This document shows positions 46,105 through 58,238 of a stretch of 64,000 nucleotides of DNA, piece by piece (position 1 is the first letter of the stretch; every line of letters starts with the position of its first letter). Under the pieces are notes generated by a model. The model worked only from the letters and a program-made list of their open reading frames with translations, was not told where the DNA came from and searched no databases. A program made the translations under genes and the position numbers. Origin of the DNA: Rehmannia glutinosa (taxonomy: Eukaryota; Streptophyta; Magnoliopsida; Lamiales; Orobanchaceae); contig JABTTQ020002609.1 of the NCBI GenBank assembly GCA_016081115.2, positions 186,001 to 250,000 of the forward strand. Direction: 5' to 3'.

Positions 46105-46664
46105 TTTGAGATTTTCACCGATTAAAAGTTGCGAACTTGCTTGAGGACACTTACGGTTTTCGAAAGAGAAATGGCTTGCTTTTTTGCTTGAAGATGAATA
46201 GTTTAAGTGTGAGAGAGAAAGTCGGGAAAAAAAGTTTATATAAGGGTTATGAAAGGACATATCTTCGGATTTTGAAATTTTGATCGAAATCAGCGGTTGA
46301 TTTCCAGTTACGTCAAACCGCATTTAATTCCTCGCATATAATGCAACAACATTTATATCCAATCATATGCTTATTGTGCAGCTTTTTTCATGCCCGTCAT
46401 TATTACGTTGACGTCATCCTTAAAAACATTTCCGCTCATTAAAAACGATGCGTTTTTGTCACTTAGCTCATAAATAATTCAACTTAAATCAAAGTGACTT
46501 AACTCGCTTCTCTCTTATCATCCAGTGAAATTTGTTAGCTAACTTGATACTGTTGACTTTCCGTCACGGTGATTCACTCACTGATTCGTGAACCTTGTTC
46601 AATTTCATCTTCTCATCTTCCATCTCTGTTGATTGAGTCTTACGAGTGTCAAGTCACTCAATTA

Positions 46665-47923
46665 ACCTAGCTCATTATTAAGCTCTTCAAATCTTGATTC
46701 ACATGGGAGCTTAGTGAATATGTCGACTAATCGCTTATCGGTTGAGATTAGGGGTGCACGGGACTTGGAGATCATTGGAATCGAACCAATATCCAAACTG
46801 AAAATATCCATTGACTTTTTGACTTTCTCCGAACCGAACCGTCCCGAAAAATTTTATGGTGCGATTAAAGGATTTTGAAATATCCGTATCGAGAACTGCA
46901 TCGATCCGTCACTAAACCGAAGATCCAAAGCTAAAACCGATTTTTTAAGAATTTTTTTAATACATACATATATATTATTTTTATCTTATTTATATTTTGA
47001 TATTGTGACACCCCACATTTAATTAACTAGAAAATTATACGATATAATTATTATATTAAGTTTCACTAATAGAGTTTATGTAAAAGTATATGTGCTATTA
47101 CAACACATATTTTTGAAGTAATTCTAGTTGGGATTAAATTATTTATTATGAATTTATAATTTGAGATTGTGTTGCCCTTTATGATTGTAGTATTTATTTT
47201 GAGATTGCACTAAAAGGGAATGGACTATAATTGTTTGGTGATTTTTACATTCATTTTTTTATTTTTTCTTATTTTGTGTTTTACTTATGATTAATCTCCG
47301 TTTCACCGTCCCGAATCCCAGTCGAATCAATCATTTTTGGTATGGTTGATGCGGAGATTTTTTCTTTATGGTTCGGTTCGGAGATTGATTTTAAAATCTC
47401 CGAACTTCGGGCGGTTTTGGAGATTTATGAATCTCCGAATCTCTTCTGTCAGCACACCCCTAGTTGAGATATATTCCAAAGTGATGTCTTTCTTTTCAAC
47501 ATGATCTCTTATAAAATGATATCGACATCATTGTGCTTTGTTCGAGTGCAACACAGGATTCAGTGATTGCAATTGCACTTGTGTTATCACACATAATGGA
47601 ATCTCTTTTTCTTCAATCTCATAATCTCTCATTCTTTGTCTCATCCATAAGACTTGGGCAAGCTTGTTTGCCATGACTATGTACTCTGCCAGTTTGTGGA
47701 TGTGGCTATTGAGTTTTGCTTCGCTAAACCAGGAAACAATCTATTTCAAGCATTTGCCATGTCTAAGGTCTTTTCCTATCAACTCGCGCATCCAAAGATG
47801 AGTTTGAATAACCAATAAGCTTGAATCCACCTTCCTTGGATACCATAAGCCAACTTCGGCATCCTTCAAATATCTTAGGATTCTCTTAGGCTGCGATCAT
47901 GTGGCTCTCTTTTAGTCTTGATT
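46665..47923 (-). pseudogene. RT end and RNase H of element C, split by a hAT insertion
   Basis: Minus-strand frames give RILRYLKDAEVG, WYPRK, IGYS, a decayed middle, KLAQVLWMRQRMRDYE, then YHFIRDHVEKKDITLEYIST, DKRLVDIFTK and FEELNNELG before a stop near 46665. This is the standard RNase H end of copia ('KHIEIRYHFIRDHV..... ADIFTK'). The hAT element at 46749-47462 splits the part encoding EYIST from the following DKR. Confidence 0.85.
46749..47462. mobile_element. Non-autonomous hAT element in element C (714 bp)
   Basis: It has a perfect 8-bp target duplication GTTGAGAT (46741-46748 and 47463-47470). The terminal inverted repeat is TAGGGGTG at both ends, in inverse orientation. GAACCGAACCG and CCGAAGTTCG-like stretches lie near the ends. 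No coding capacity. 46995-47040 contains TGTGACACCCCACATTTAAT, which resembles a gypsy LTR start, so there may be a further fragment inside. Confidence 0.95.
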
Positions 47924-49438
47924 TGTAGGTCCAAGGGGTGTGAGTAAGGTTTAGAAGGGGAGGTTAAATAAACCTTACCAACTTTTCGATTTTAGTCCTT
48001 TTAAAATATTACGAGTTAATACAAACACGAGTCATTGAGGACATCTAAGTTGGTTATTGATAGAGTTAGCCACTCACCAGATTTCGATAGAGCCGTTGAT
48101 AGAATAACTCAATGTTTAACCTTTGAACCTTAACTTGGTGTGTTGGTTTTATTAGCGAAAGATTTGACACCTTTTAATTTGTTTTAAACTTGTTTTAACA
48201 CTTGATTTGAGCACTTGGTTATTAATCGAGTTGGATAGCAAATAAGTTTATCGTGAGATATAAAGTAAGTATGCGAGAAATGTAAATGTCTTTGAAAAAC
48301 ATAAATGACACGATTAATTTTTATAGAGGTTCGAAGATGGGGTAGTCTTCTAATCCTCTCTTCTCCAACTCCTGGAGGAATCCACTATGTAAAGATCTAT
48401 TTACAAAGTGGTCGTGATATAGAGACGACCTTGGTCACTGGTGGCTTCTCGTCCGACTAGGCTTCTTCACGGAGGCATTGCGCTTTCTACTCTTGACTCA
48501 CTTTCTCAAGCTCTTGGATGTGATCACGAAGCCTCCAATAACGTCATCTTTGGTTCGATCTTGAACCTTCCTACAATCCTCCTTGGAAAGTAGACCCCTT
48601 TTGATTCTTCAAAAGTTTCCTCTTCACATGATTTGAAGTTGTCTTTCCTTCATAGCTTGTGTTAGATCGATTTCTTTGAGTTTGAGGCTTGAGGATTTGC
48701 TTGAATATTCTTGGAAGTATTTGCGGGTTAATTACTTGAATATTACTTCATTTCTCGGTGTGCAAGGTTACCTTTTCTTAATGAATTTCCTCGGCCTTTT
48801 ATAGTGAACTTTAAATGCCCGTTAAAGAGATATCTAATTTCAAAAGTCACTTGTGTTCGTTAACTTGTCTTTTCTTGGTCCTCGATCTTGAGATGTAGAC
48901 CCCTTCCTCGTATTAAATGAATTTGCGACACCGAGTTCGACACGAGGTGCGAGTCTTCCCATTGGTTTATTCCTTTTGCACGCTTCTTGGATGAGCACTT
49001 TAAGACACAAAAGATGGAAGCATTACTTATTTGGGTAATGTTCTTGACTTCTCACGTACCATGATTCATTTTGATTAACTCCTCTTGGTTTGCCTTTTTC
49101 CCAGGTGACTTGAGTTTGCTCAATCATTGGATGACTCATCATTACTTCAACTTGAGACTTGGCTTCGAGTTGACTTTGTGACTCTTCACACTGTTGTTCC
49201 TCGGTGATACATCTTGATCGAGTTCTTGTTCTTCTATCTTGGCCATACTCAGCTGTTCCACAGTGGAGTCTTTACTTCAGTCTTCAGACGACTTCTTGTA
49301 TTTCCAGGCGTAGCTGACATGACTCAGCTTTTCCAACCCTATCTATTACAATGTAAATTACAAGGAAAATGGGGTGCCAACTTCTAGTTTAAGTTTTACA
49401 TGGCATTCATAAAAATCTATAAAAAAAATTTCCCAACA
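47924..49438 (-). repeat. 5' LTR of element C (1,515 bp)
   Basis: On the minus strand it starts TGTTGGGAAATTT at 49438 and ends TTGGACCTACA at 47924. No primer site follows it, so the internal deletion reaches the LTR edge. Confidence 0.9.
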
Positions 49439-50539
49439 GTTTTTGATATCTCTATTTTTGTTTTTTTATGTAGGTGTTGTGGCTAGTGAAATGTCAAGCG
49501 AAGAATAGGCAATAGAGGTCAGTAGTGGTGCTGAGGAGAGTTTGGGAGAAGTGCAGCCTAAAAAGAGGTGAAGGATTGATCAGTCATACCCCGGCACGCA
49601 AGTTAGGGCGAAACCCAAGGTTTTGATTAATGCTCTTGCTTCTATTAAACTCGCACTGCAGGGGACTGTAGTACTTGAGATGGGTTTTGGCAGTTTATTT
49701 TCCCTGAAGATTGAGGATTTCAATAAAAAGCTCACGTATTGGTTAGTTAAAAACTTCAATGCATTAAGTAGTGAACTTGTTTTTGATGATGGTAGGCGTA
49801 TTTATATTGAGAGGAAAGATGTTGGTAGGCTTAGGGTGTCCCTAATGGTGACGTGGCTATTGAAAAAAAGAAAACAATGCGGGAAATGTGTCTTTTGTAT
49901 GATCGAGTGGCGTACAATGTTTAGAAATTCTCGGAGTATTTCTTGTAATTTAATTTTTGTGAGAATGATGGAGTGCGTAGATGGCGGGGGACCTGGTTCC
50001 AAAGGCATTTTGTGACGCTTTTGTTGATAGTGTTCTTATTGGAAATTTACGATGTGGGTACATCAATCCACTTATTTTGAATTGCCTGACGATGTGTCCC
50101 GAATCGGGAGTTTAATTGGTTGGATTACACATTGAACACCCTTATATCTAAAAGAGTTAAGTGGGATGACGAACAAGATTGAGTTCAACGGCCCGGTGTT
50201 GTTGTTAACGGTAATTTGCTATTGTATTGCCTTTTTCTAAGTTTTTAGTTTAATGCGTTTGTCACTTATACAATGTTCTTCGTATATGTAGGTGTTTTAT
50301 TTGGATAGAGTTTGTGTGTTGGGGAGGGATGTGCCGAGGACTTTATCAGTTTTTACTTCATGGACCATGGATAAGTTCAAGGAAATAGTTTATAAAGAGT
50401 TCGAACATGGTGGCTTTCGGCAGGGATATGTGGATGGACCATATGTTGGGGGGCTTTATTGCAACCTCAATTGGAGAGATTGGTGGTTGGCCAAGAGAAA
50501 CAGTCATCTCATCCCGGGCCTTCGTCGGCAGGCGGCATT

Positions 50540-51010
50540 GGGCAGGTATACAAAATGGTATATGTTGTATACTTAGTTGATTTCTGTTGTATACTTAAGT
50601 TACATATGTTGTATACTTGGTGTTATACACACAATTTATATTAAAAATGGTATATGTTGTATACTTAGTTGATTTTTGTTGTATACTTAAGTTACAAATG
50701 TTGTATACTTGCTATATTATATACATAGTTTATATTTTTTGTATAATTAGTTGACATATGTGGTATCTTTAGTTTATTTGTAGTCTGTATATATAGCTCA
50801 ACCTTGATGTCTACATAGTGTACTTTTGTTGTATAGTCAGTTATGATACATAATTAGTTTTATGTGTAGCATTGTTATCATACATAGTACAGATTTTTGT
50901 GTAATTAGTTTCATATATTGTATACTTAGTTTACCAATGTTGTATACTTGGTCTTATGCATACATAGTTTAGTTGTAGTAAGTTACAGATGTTGTATACT
51001 TAGTTTTTTA
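50540..51010 (+). repeat. Intronic TGTATACTTAG minisatellite (MULE-2)
   Basis: Irregular tandem units based on 'TGTTGTATACTTAGTT', with variants of TTAAGTTACA. They fill the intron after the 50292-50576 exon. Similar TATA-rich units recur at 52150-52900, 54000-54450 and 56030-56540, all in non-coding parts of MULE-2. Confidence 0.85.
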
Positions 51011-52817
51011 TATTAAAAATTTGTTTTTAATGTTGTATATTTTCAGGAAAATTGATTAGTTAGACTTGTCTATTGGTAGGATTATATTGGGAAAATTAAG
51101 TCAAGGATTGCGTGTCTTGCTTCTGATGTGGTGAAAATTATTTCGTTGATTCGGGATGCACCTTCTGATGTGGTGGAGGTCCCTGAATTTTTCGAAATTG
51201 GTGTGGTTGCTAAGAATCGATATGCCACGGAGACGAGTTCAAGTTGAGGGCACACGGATTGGAGAGGATTTAGTTGAAGTGAGAGTGCGGGGCTAAAGCA
51301 TTCTCGGGAGTAATCATGAAAACATAGCATTGCTTGAGAAGATGGAAATTGCCCTTTGCAAGCGGGATGAGTTTGAAAAATGGAGCGGTGACAAGCTAGT
51401 TTTAGTCTTGGTTTAACCCAAGAACAAAACACGGTAAATAGGATGTTGTGGTTGAGACATCACGTTTGTATGCGCAGTTGAGCAGGAAAAAGGAAGATGA
51501 TGAGCGGGGAAAAGGAAGATGATGGGGTAATTTGCATTACTTTTTTTGCCTAATTTTTATTATTTTTCCTGAATTATGTTCTTATATTTATTTTATTTTG
51601 ATTCGCAGGAAGAGACTAATACGATTGTTGATGGTGGGAAGGGTGCGGTTGTGTCTAGGAATGAGGGACTGAAGAAAAATAGCGAGAAGCTGAGTGTATA
51701 TCGCTGAAATGAACCTCACTAGAAAAAGAAGACTCAGACATTGACGTCCCCGTTTGTTGAGAGATGGGTCAATGTGATGTCTAAGTTAAACGAGCAGCAG
51801 AATATGATTGTTAAGTGGTTGTTTGAGAATCCAGAAGCTGAAAAGTAATTTAATTTTTTTATGGTCAAATATACTTAAATTTTATTATAATTACTGAATT
51901 TTTAATATATTTTTTACGTATTTCTTTTTTGCAGGGACGAGGCGATTTTTAAGGTTGGTCACATGACTATAACAAGGGGAGATTTTGTGACTATGCGGCC
52001 TGGAAGTTATTTGAGTGTCTCCCTGATCGATGTGTGGACGAAGATTCTGAACGCAAAAGAATCGATCAGGAGCAAAGGTTTACTCTTTCGATTTTTTGCT
52101 ACGACATATTCTACGGTACTCTTTTTTTTTAATTACATTTAATGCTTGTATTCATAAAATAATTGTAAGTGCATGTTTGCGATACATAGTTAGGCATTCA
52201 TTGCATTCAAGTGATGTATGTTTGTATATTTATTCTAGCAGAAATGTATACTTAGTTATGTGGATTAGTTTATTTAGTTTAATGTACATAACCAACCATA
52301 CACTTAGTTCAGTGAACTTGTTTATTTCAGTTCAGTGGATTTTATATACTTAAGAATGTGTATATGTATAGTTAGTTCAGTCCTATTGTATATTTATTGT
52401 GAGATGATTATGTATACTAAGTAATGTTTTAGTGAATTTGTATAATTAGGAATGTTTACTCATTGAACTGTTGGTTTATACTTGTGATGTTTTAATGTTT
52501 ATTTTAGATCAGTTTAATTGAATGCGTTGTCAAATATTTCTATATATTTAGTAATATTTAATTGTATAGTTAGTTAGATGTACATGTATACTTTTAATAA
52601 TTGGCTAGTCATATTAGTAGTTCATTGGATTTGTTTACGTAGTTCAGAGGATATGTATAGTTAGTCAGAGTAATTGTATATTCTGTCAAGTGACTCTTTA
52701 TACGTGGAATGATTTTTTTTTTTTTTTGCATATTCAGTCAATTGTTTGATGTATAGTTAGCAATGTTCTAATGTTTAGTTAGTTTTTGTATAATGTGTAC
52801 TTGCCAAATGATTCTGT

Positions 52818-52890
52818 ATACTTAGTATTTTTTTATTGTATACTTAGCATTTTTTTATTGTATACTTAGCATTTTTTTATTGTATAATTA
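52818..52890 (+). repeat. 22-bp tandem repeat
   Basis: Three consecutive near-identical units of TATACTTAGCATTTTTTTAT plus TG, inside the longer TGTATA-rich intron before the catalytic exons. Confidence 0.9.
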
Positions 52891-54584
52891 GTTTAGTGTT
52901 TTTGCACATTTCATGTAGCATTTTTCCATTGTTACACCAAGTGAGGTAGATGGTGATAATACAAATTTGGCCTTATTTTATCAAAGCTTTGATGCAGAGT
53001 TTGGTGATGTTAATCCAACAAAGTTGCGGGCGTTTGATATGGTATTTATTTTCTATATTCCTTTTAAGATTTACAACAGTTATTTGAGTTTAATCGATGT
53101 TTTTTACAATTTTCCGTTTTCTTTCCAATATGTAAGAGCGAACACTGTTTGTTATTGTGTTTGATATGAAGAGGAAGAATATGCGATTTTGGATAATTCC
53201 TCTGTTGGCGGAACCAAGTGCGACAAGTACGAAGATGTGCCTGCAAAATTGGTGAGTATGAAAATGTATTTTTGACATATATATTCATACGTTGCATTGA
53301 TATATAATATTTGATCCTCAGTCTGTTTATTAATCGGTTGTATCTATTGTGCCAGGTTCGTGTTTTTTCTCAGTACTTGATAAGCAAAGGTTGGGAGCAG
53401 ATGGGTCAAGAGATTGGGCAGCTCACTCAAACCAGAATTGCAATGCCATGGAGAGATGCACGAAACAAGGTGGATTGCGGAATCTTTGCAATACGGCATA
53501 TGGAAATGTACATGGGTGGAGGTTTGAGGGGCTGGTCACCTGGTTTACAGAAGGGCAATGCAAATCTCATGTGTACTTTCCGTTCCAAGTACACCGGTGC
53601 TATTTTCCTAGACGACATGAATGAGTTGAGGGAGAAGAATTTGACTTAATGCAAGAAACATTGGGTGGCAAGAAGCGTGTAGAAGTTTATCTGTTTTGTC
53701 ATTGGTGGAATACTTTAGTTTTTTTGTTTCTCGTAATTAATAGTGATGGTTTTACATGATATTGAACATGTTTTTGTTGGGAATGTTGGTGATTCAATGT
53801 ATTGGTACAATTAACTAAGTTGTTTTGCACATTGTGTTTATGTGTAGCATAATGTTTTGTTTTACCATGGGTTAGTGTTGTGTCATCTTCAATTTTTTCT
53901 TCATAGAGTTATCTTTTCTAGATGTAAGTTGTTTTTGATTTGCATGTACATTATAAATGCTGATTTGGCCCGATCTGTATAAATAGATATATCGAATTGT
54001 ATATTTAATGTGTTGCATTTGTTTATTTTGGATTAGTTGAATTATATTATTTGTTGTATAAGTAGTTTAATATATTTGTTTACTTAGTTACGTTGAATTG
54101 TATTCTTTATTTGGTGGAATCGTATACTTAGTTATATGGGTGATTCACTGATTTAGTTCAGTGTAATTGTATATGTAGTTTAATGTTTTTACATACATAG
54201 TAATTTTTATAATATAATTATTTTCAGTGTAAATGTATAAATAGTTAAACAATTCTGTATGCTTAGTGATTGTTTGAGTATATTTAGTTGAATGTAATTT
54301 TACATGTAGTACACGTTTGTGAAGCAAAAATTGCCTTAATGATAATTGGCGTATACAGTGTAATTGTATACATAGTTAAACAATTATGTATGCTTAGCGT
54401 TTTTTTGTGTATATTTAGTTGAATGTAATTTTACATGCAATACATGTTTAGGGAGAAAAAATAACCTTAAAGATAAATTAACAGTTCACATAATGTAACG
54501 GAAAAAATATTTTCATTAAATAATAAACTGACAGGTTTCATACTGTTTCACCCAATATTTTTTGCAAAAAAAGAAACAATCCAC

Positions 54585-56663
54585 TAGGGTGTGGTGTAGC
54601 GGCTTGGACACGTTCTGTTGTTATACGTTCCAATCTCACCGCATGTTCCACATCATCTTTTGAGCTTTGTACTTGCTTTAATGGCTTTCTCTCTTTGGCT
54701 CTGAATTCTACTCCTCAGATTACTACCGCTGCCTTTGTTCTTTGCTTGTTTTTGGTGGTAATACAAAAATATCAAGTTGTGAGGTTGACCCAATAAGGTT
54801 TCTAGTAATCGGCTTTTGCTTACAAAAGACAATACATGTTGCCCATCCTTTAACAATTTTGCCTTTTCTTCAAAAACAAGACGTGATAAATTCGATAATT
54901 TTTCAACATTCCCTTGCGCTAGACCAATGCGGTGTGGAAGTCGGACAAAGGTTGTTTAAGCGTGCTTGTGGCTTCATCCCCCATCCTCTCGTAAATTGAT
55001 AACCGCCAGATTTTGTATATTGTGTTACCGAGGAAGTCTTCATCCATCGATGAGCTAAAAATTTCATAGGTATTTCTTTGAGTCCTTTAGGATCCCGAAA
55101 ACATGACAACATAGTAAGCCCATCCATTGAACTTTTTTCGCAGAAATTGCGAGTTTTTATCATTGTTTCCGTCTTATAATTTACGACATCAAAGATTCGA
55201 CTTGTTTTAGCTCTAATTCTGTAGGAACACTTGCTGGCATCATCAATTATCTCTGTAATTGTGCATTCATAGCAGGCTACTTCAATTTCGGTGCTAACAT
55301 CGGCAAATACAGTGTGCGTGTACACTGAACATGCATGCTTCTCAATGGTCAGTTTTGTCTTGCATTCTGGAAACGTTGTTTGGCAATTGTGGTTCAATTT
55401 ATCTATTGCATGGCGTTGTGACTCCATCACGCTTTCAAAGTGCATGAAAAATCCAACCATGTTTGACCCAGGCTTTGTAAAATTCCCAAACCAGCTATTG
55501 GTGCTCTCTGACCGTGATGTAGTTTTGAGCAAACCACTCATTGGCACATCTTTAAAATAAGCTGGTATCCAACTTATTCTTATCTCATACATACGCGTGA
55601 ACCATGGATGCGATGTTAGACTAAAGTCAGTCATAATATCATTCTATTGACACTCAAACTCTGGTATTGAAATGCTGGTATCCCACACGATTGAATTTAG
55701 CCGATTTATGAAATTTTTATCCTTGAACAGAGTGTGACCGACTTTAACACTAACCTTTTCCATTATGTGCCACATACACAATCTGTGTGTTGCCGTCTTG
55801 AACACAGATTGTATGGCTTTTTTCATTGCCGGATCTTGGTCGGTTACTATATAGTATGGTTTCGCCCAACGCCTTCCAAGAACTTTGTGAACAACCATGT
55901 ATATGACTCTTCATCTTCCTTTAATATAAGACCAATCGCAAGCGTGACACATCGGTGATGGTTATCTACTCGGTAAATGGAGCAAAAACCATTTTATACC
56001 GCACATTTTTGTTAATGTAAGCATACGGTATAAATCTATACTATTAAATTACACTCAATACTTCAAACAATTTTTGTAATATATGTATACAAATTAAACT
56101 ATGTATACAATAAGCAACAAAACATAAATATGTATACAATTTTGATATACTTTCTAAACTAATCATACAATTATACTAAACTAAGCATACAAATGCAATG
56201 AACCAAGTATACAACACACCTGAGTAGATATACAATAAAACATGAGTTTGTAAACAAATTCGATGTACTAACTAAATTAAGCATCCAGTTTTACTAAACT
56301 AAGCATGCAAATTTGCAATGTACGAAGCATACAATACACCTAATAAAATAAACAACAAAACATACATATGTCTACAATTTAGATGAACTAATATACAAGT
56401 CCACTTCAGTAATTATACAAGGGAACACATTTGCATAAAATTATATGATATAAACAATTCTTAAAAACTAACTATACAATTGCAATGAATTAAGTATACA
56501 AATCACCAGCATTAATTAAACAAGAATATCTTTTAACCTGTTAGTATTGTATGTAGCATCAAATGAAATCACATCACCAAATGTGGTGTAGTTCCTTATA
56601 ATCGCTTGGTCCGCCCAAAAGAGTCGTGTCGTTGTTCATCTTCCCCACGTCGTAATCGAAAGT
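54585..56663 (-). pseudogene. FAR1/MuDR-type transposase of MULE-2 (5' end lost)
   Basis: Read from 56663 down: AFDYDVGEMNNDT (frame to be shifted), FWADQAIIRNYTTFGDVISF with FDATYNTNR (first catalytic Asp region, near 56553), a donor CAG|GTTAAAAG, a repeat-filled intron (about 56538-55990), YKMVFAPF and a CVTLAIGLILKEDEESYTWL block. A frameshift near 55880 precedes YIVTDQDPAMKKAIQSVFKT and HRLCMWHIMEKV (second catalytic block, intact). 55634-54903 has RTTSRSESTNSWFGNF-type text as in MULE-1. The SWIM region is decayed, and the C-terminus has a Lys-rich tail and a CGTCGEIGTYNN zinc-knuckle-like end. The N-terminal FAR1 domain was separated by element D. Confidence 0.85.
56030..56540 (-). repeat. 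Repeat-filled intron of MULE-2 transposase
   Basis: Irregular units with 'AAACTAAGCATACAA', 'ACTATACAATTGCAATGAA' and 'TATACAA' on the plus strand. It corresponds in position to the MULE-1 intron (27270-27825), which has a different repeat ('AATCCTTCCAAATAAT..TTTATTCACTTTA'). Confidence 0.75.
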
Positions 56664-58238
56664 CGTTGGGAAATTTATTGGTTAGATTTTGATGAATGTC
56701 ATGTAAAACTTAGACTAGAAAGTTGGCACCCCATTTTCTTTGTAATTTCTATTGTAAATAGATAAAACTAGCTTGAGTTAAAGTCACTACGCGGACATAC
56801 AAGAAGTCAACTGAAGACTGGGATAAAGACTCCGCTGTGAAGCAACCGAGTATAGCAAGGAAGAGAAGACAAGAACTCGACTGAAGGAGTAGCAGCTATG
56901 ATACAGCTGTGTGAAGTGTCAGTCAAGTCAACTCAAGATAGTCAAGTCTCAAGTTGAAGTGATGGATGAGTCATCCATGATTGGGAGCCGACTCAAGTCA
57001 CCTCGGGAAGTTAATGAAGCTCGTCAATAAGTCAAGACAATCGAAAAGAATCCATTGCACAGAAGTCAAGAAGGTTACTTAAATAAGTAATACTTCCATG
57101 TTGCAATGTCTTAAAGTGCTCAGTCCCAGAAGCATGCAAAATGAATAAACCAATGGGAAGCTCTGCACCCGTGTCGACTCTAAAAAAGTCAAGGTTCATT
57201 TAATACAAGGAAATGTCAATATCAAGGATCGCAACAAGACAAGCCAACTAACACAAGTGACTTTTGAAATCGAATATCTCTACAACGTGCGATTTTTGAA
57301 AGTTCACTATAAAAGGCCGAGGAATCACTTTGAGAAAAGGTTACCTTGATTACCCGAACCACGAACATTCAAGTTATCATTCGAATGTAACTCCGCAAAA
57401 ATTATTCTCAAGTTATTCAAGCAAATCCTCAAGCGTAAATTTGAAGAAATCAATCCAACACCAAGTGTGAAGGAAAGACAACTTCAAACTGTTGAAGAGG
57501 AAACTTTTGAAGAATCAAAGGGTCTACATTCCAAGGAGGACTGTAGAAAGGTTCAAGGTCGAACTAGTCTCAAGTTATTGGAGGGCTTCGTGATCAAATC
57601 CAAGAAGCTTGAGCAAATGAGTCTGAGTAGCAAGGCAATCGCCTGAAGAAGAAGCCGAGTCGCACGAGAAGCCATTTTGTGTGACCAAGGCATCTCGGAC
57701 TAAGTCCCAAAGGATCAAGTCAAGTCATTTGTGTGATCAAGACTTGTATCTCGGACTGATAACCACTTTATCTTGTGATCAATACTTAGTGGATTCCTCC
57801 AGGAGTTGGAGAAGAGAGGAGTAGAAGAATTACCCCATCTTCGAACCTCTATAAAATTTACTATGTCATTTTCATTTCAGCATTTACTTTATGCATATCA
57901 TTTAATATCTGCTGATAATTTGTTATCCAACTAATAATTAACAAAGTGCTAAAACCAAGTGTTAAAACCAATTTAAACCAAATTTAAGGGTGTTAAGTCT
58001 TCCTTGAATATCTCATCACAACCAAGTTAAGGTTTAAATTAAACGGTGAAAGTTATTCTATCAATGGCTCAATCGAAGTCATTGAGTGGCTAACTCTTTG
58101 GTTAACTAAGTTAGTTGTCCATCAAGGACATAGCTGTGTATTAAACTCTATAATATTTTAAAAGGACTAAAATCGAAAAGTTGGTAAGGTTTATTCAACC
58201 CCCCTTCTAAACCTTACTCACACCCCTTGGGACCTACA
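56664..58238 (+). repeat. 5' LTR of element D (1,575 bp)
   Basis: It starts CGTTGGGAAATTTATTGG, where the first base of the usual TGTTGGG is changed to C. It ends CCCCTTGGGACCTACA. A TATA box at 57308 and TATAAAATTTAC near 57850 lie inside. Immediately downstream is the primer site, which fixes the end. Confidence 0.9.
57308..57315 (+). promoter_or_regulatory. TATA box of LTR D
   Basis: TATAAAAG followed by GCCGAGGAA. The same CTATAAAAGGC(C/T) occurs in the minus-strand LTRs of B and C at the corresponding place, so it is conserved in the family. Confidence 0.65.

Larger units (their letters stand above)
39754..49438 (-). mobile_element. Element C: complete-ended copia element with a deleted interior
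   Basis: Two LTRs (47924-49438 as 5' LTR, 39754-41289 as 3' LTR) are flanked by a perfect 5-bp duplication GTTTT (39749-39753 and 49439-49443). All LTR ends are TG...CA. Inside, in minus-strand order: the end of RT and RNase H, a hAT insertion, a long ORF3, polypurine tract. The primer site, gag, protease, integrase and most of RT are missing, and the deletion starts at or next to the inner edge of the 5' LTR. The LTRs look about 85% alike by eye, so the insertion is old. It inserted into MULE-2 just upstream of the ULP1-like start. Confidence 0.9.
49491..53649 (+). pseudogene. ULP1-like cysteine protease gene of MULE-2
   Basis: A probable start MSSEE (49491) is followed by a stop, then NALASIKLALQGTVVLEMGF and a long open exon to about 50015. 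After an intron ending TATGTAG (50291), the next exon reads VLYLDRVCVLGRDVPRTLS and FRQGYVDGPYVGGLY; 'VLYLDRV' is characteristic of the N-terminal (DUF1985-like) part of MULE-borne ULP genes. An exon at about 51930-52120 gives PGSYLSVSLIDVWTKILNAK. The last exon (from about 53356) carries MPWRDARNKVDCGIFAIRHM with the catalytic cysteine codon at 53476-53478, then RSKYTGAIFLDD. The active-site Cys is intact here, unlike MULE-1. Upstream stops make full function unlikely. Confidence 0.75.
49444..56663. mobile_element. MULE-2: second, inverted copy of the transposase/ULP1 MULE
   Basis: It contains a ULP1-like gene (+, 49491-53649) and a FAR1-like transposase (-, 54585-56663), tail to tail with an AT-rich repeat spacer. 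This is the mirror image of MULE-1. Element C interrupts the left side and element D cuts the transposase at 56664, so neither true end is certain. The left end may be at 37894; the right end would lie beyond D, outside the window. Confidence 0.8.
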
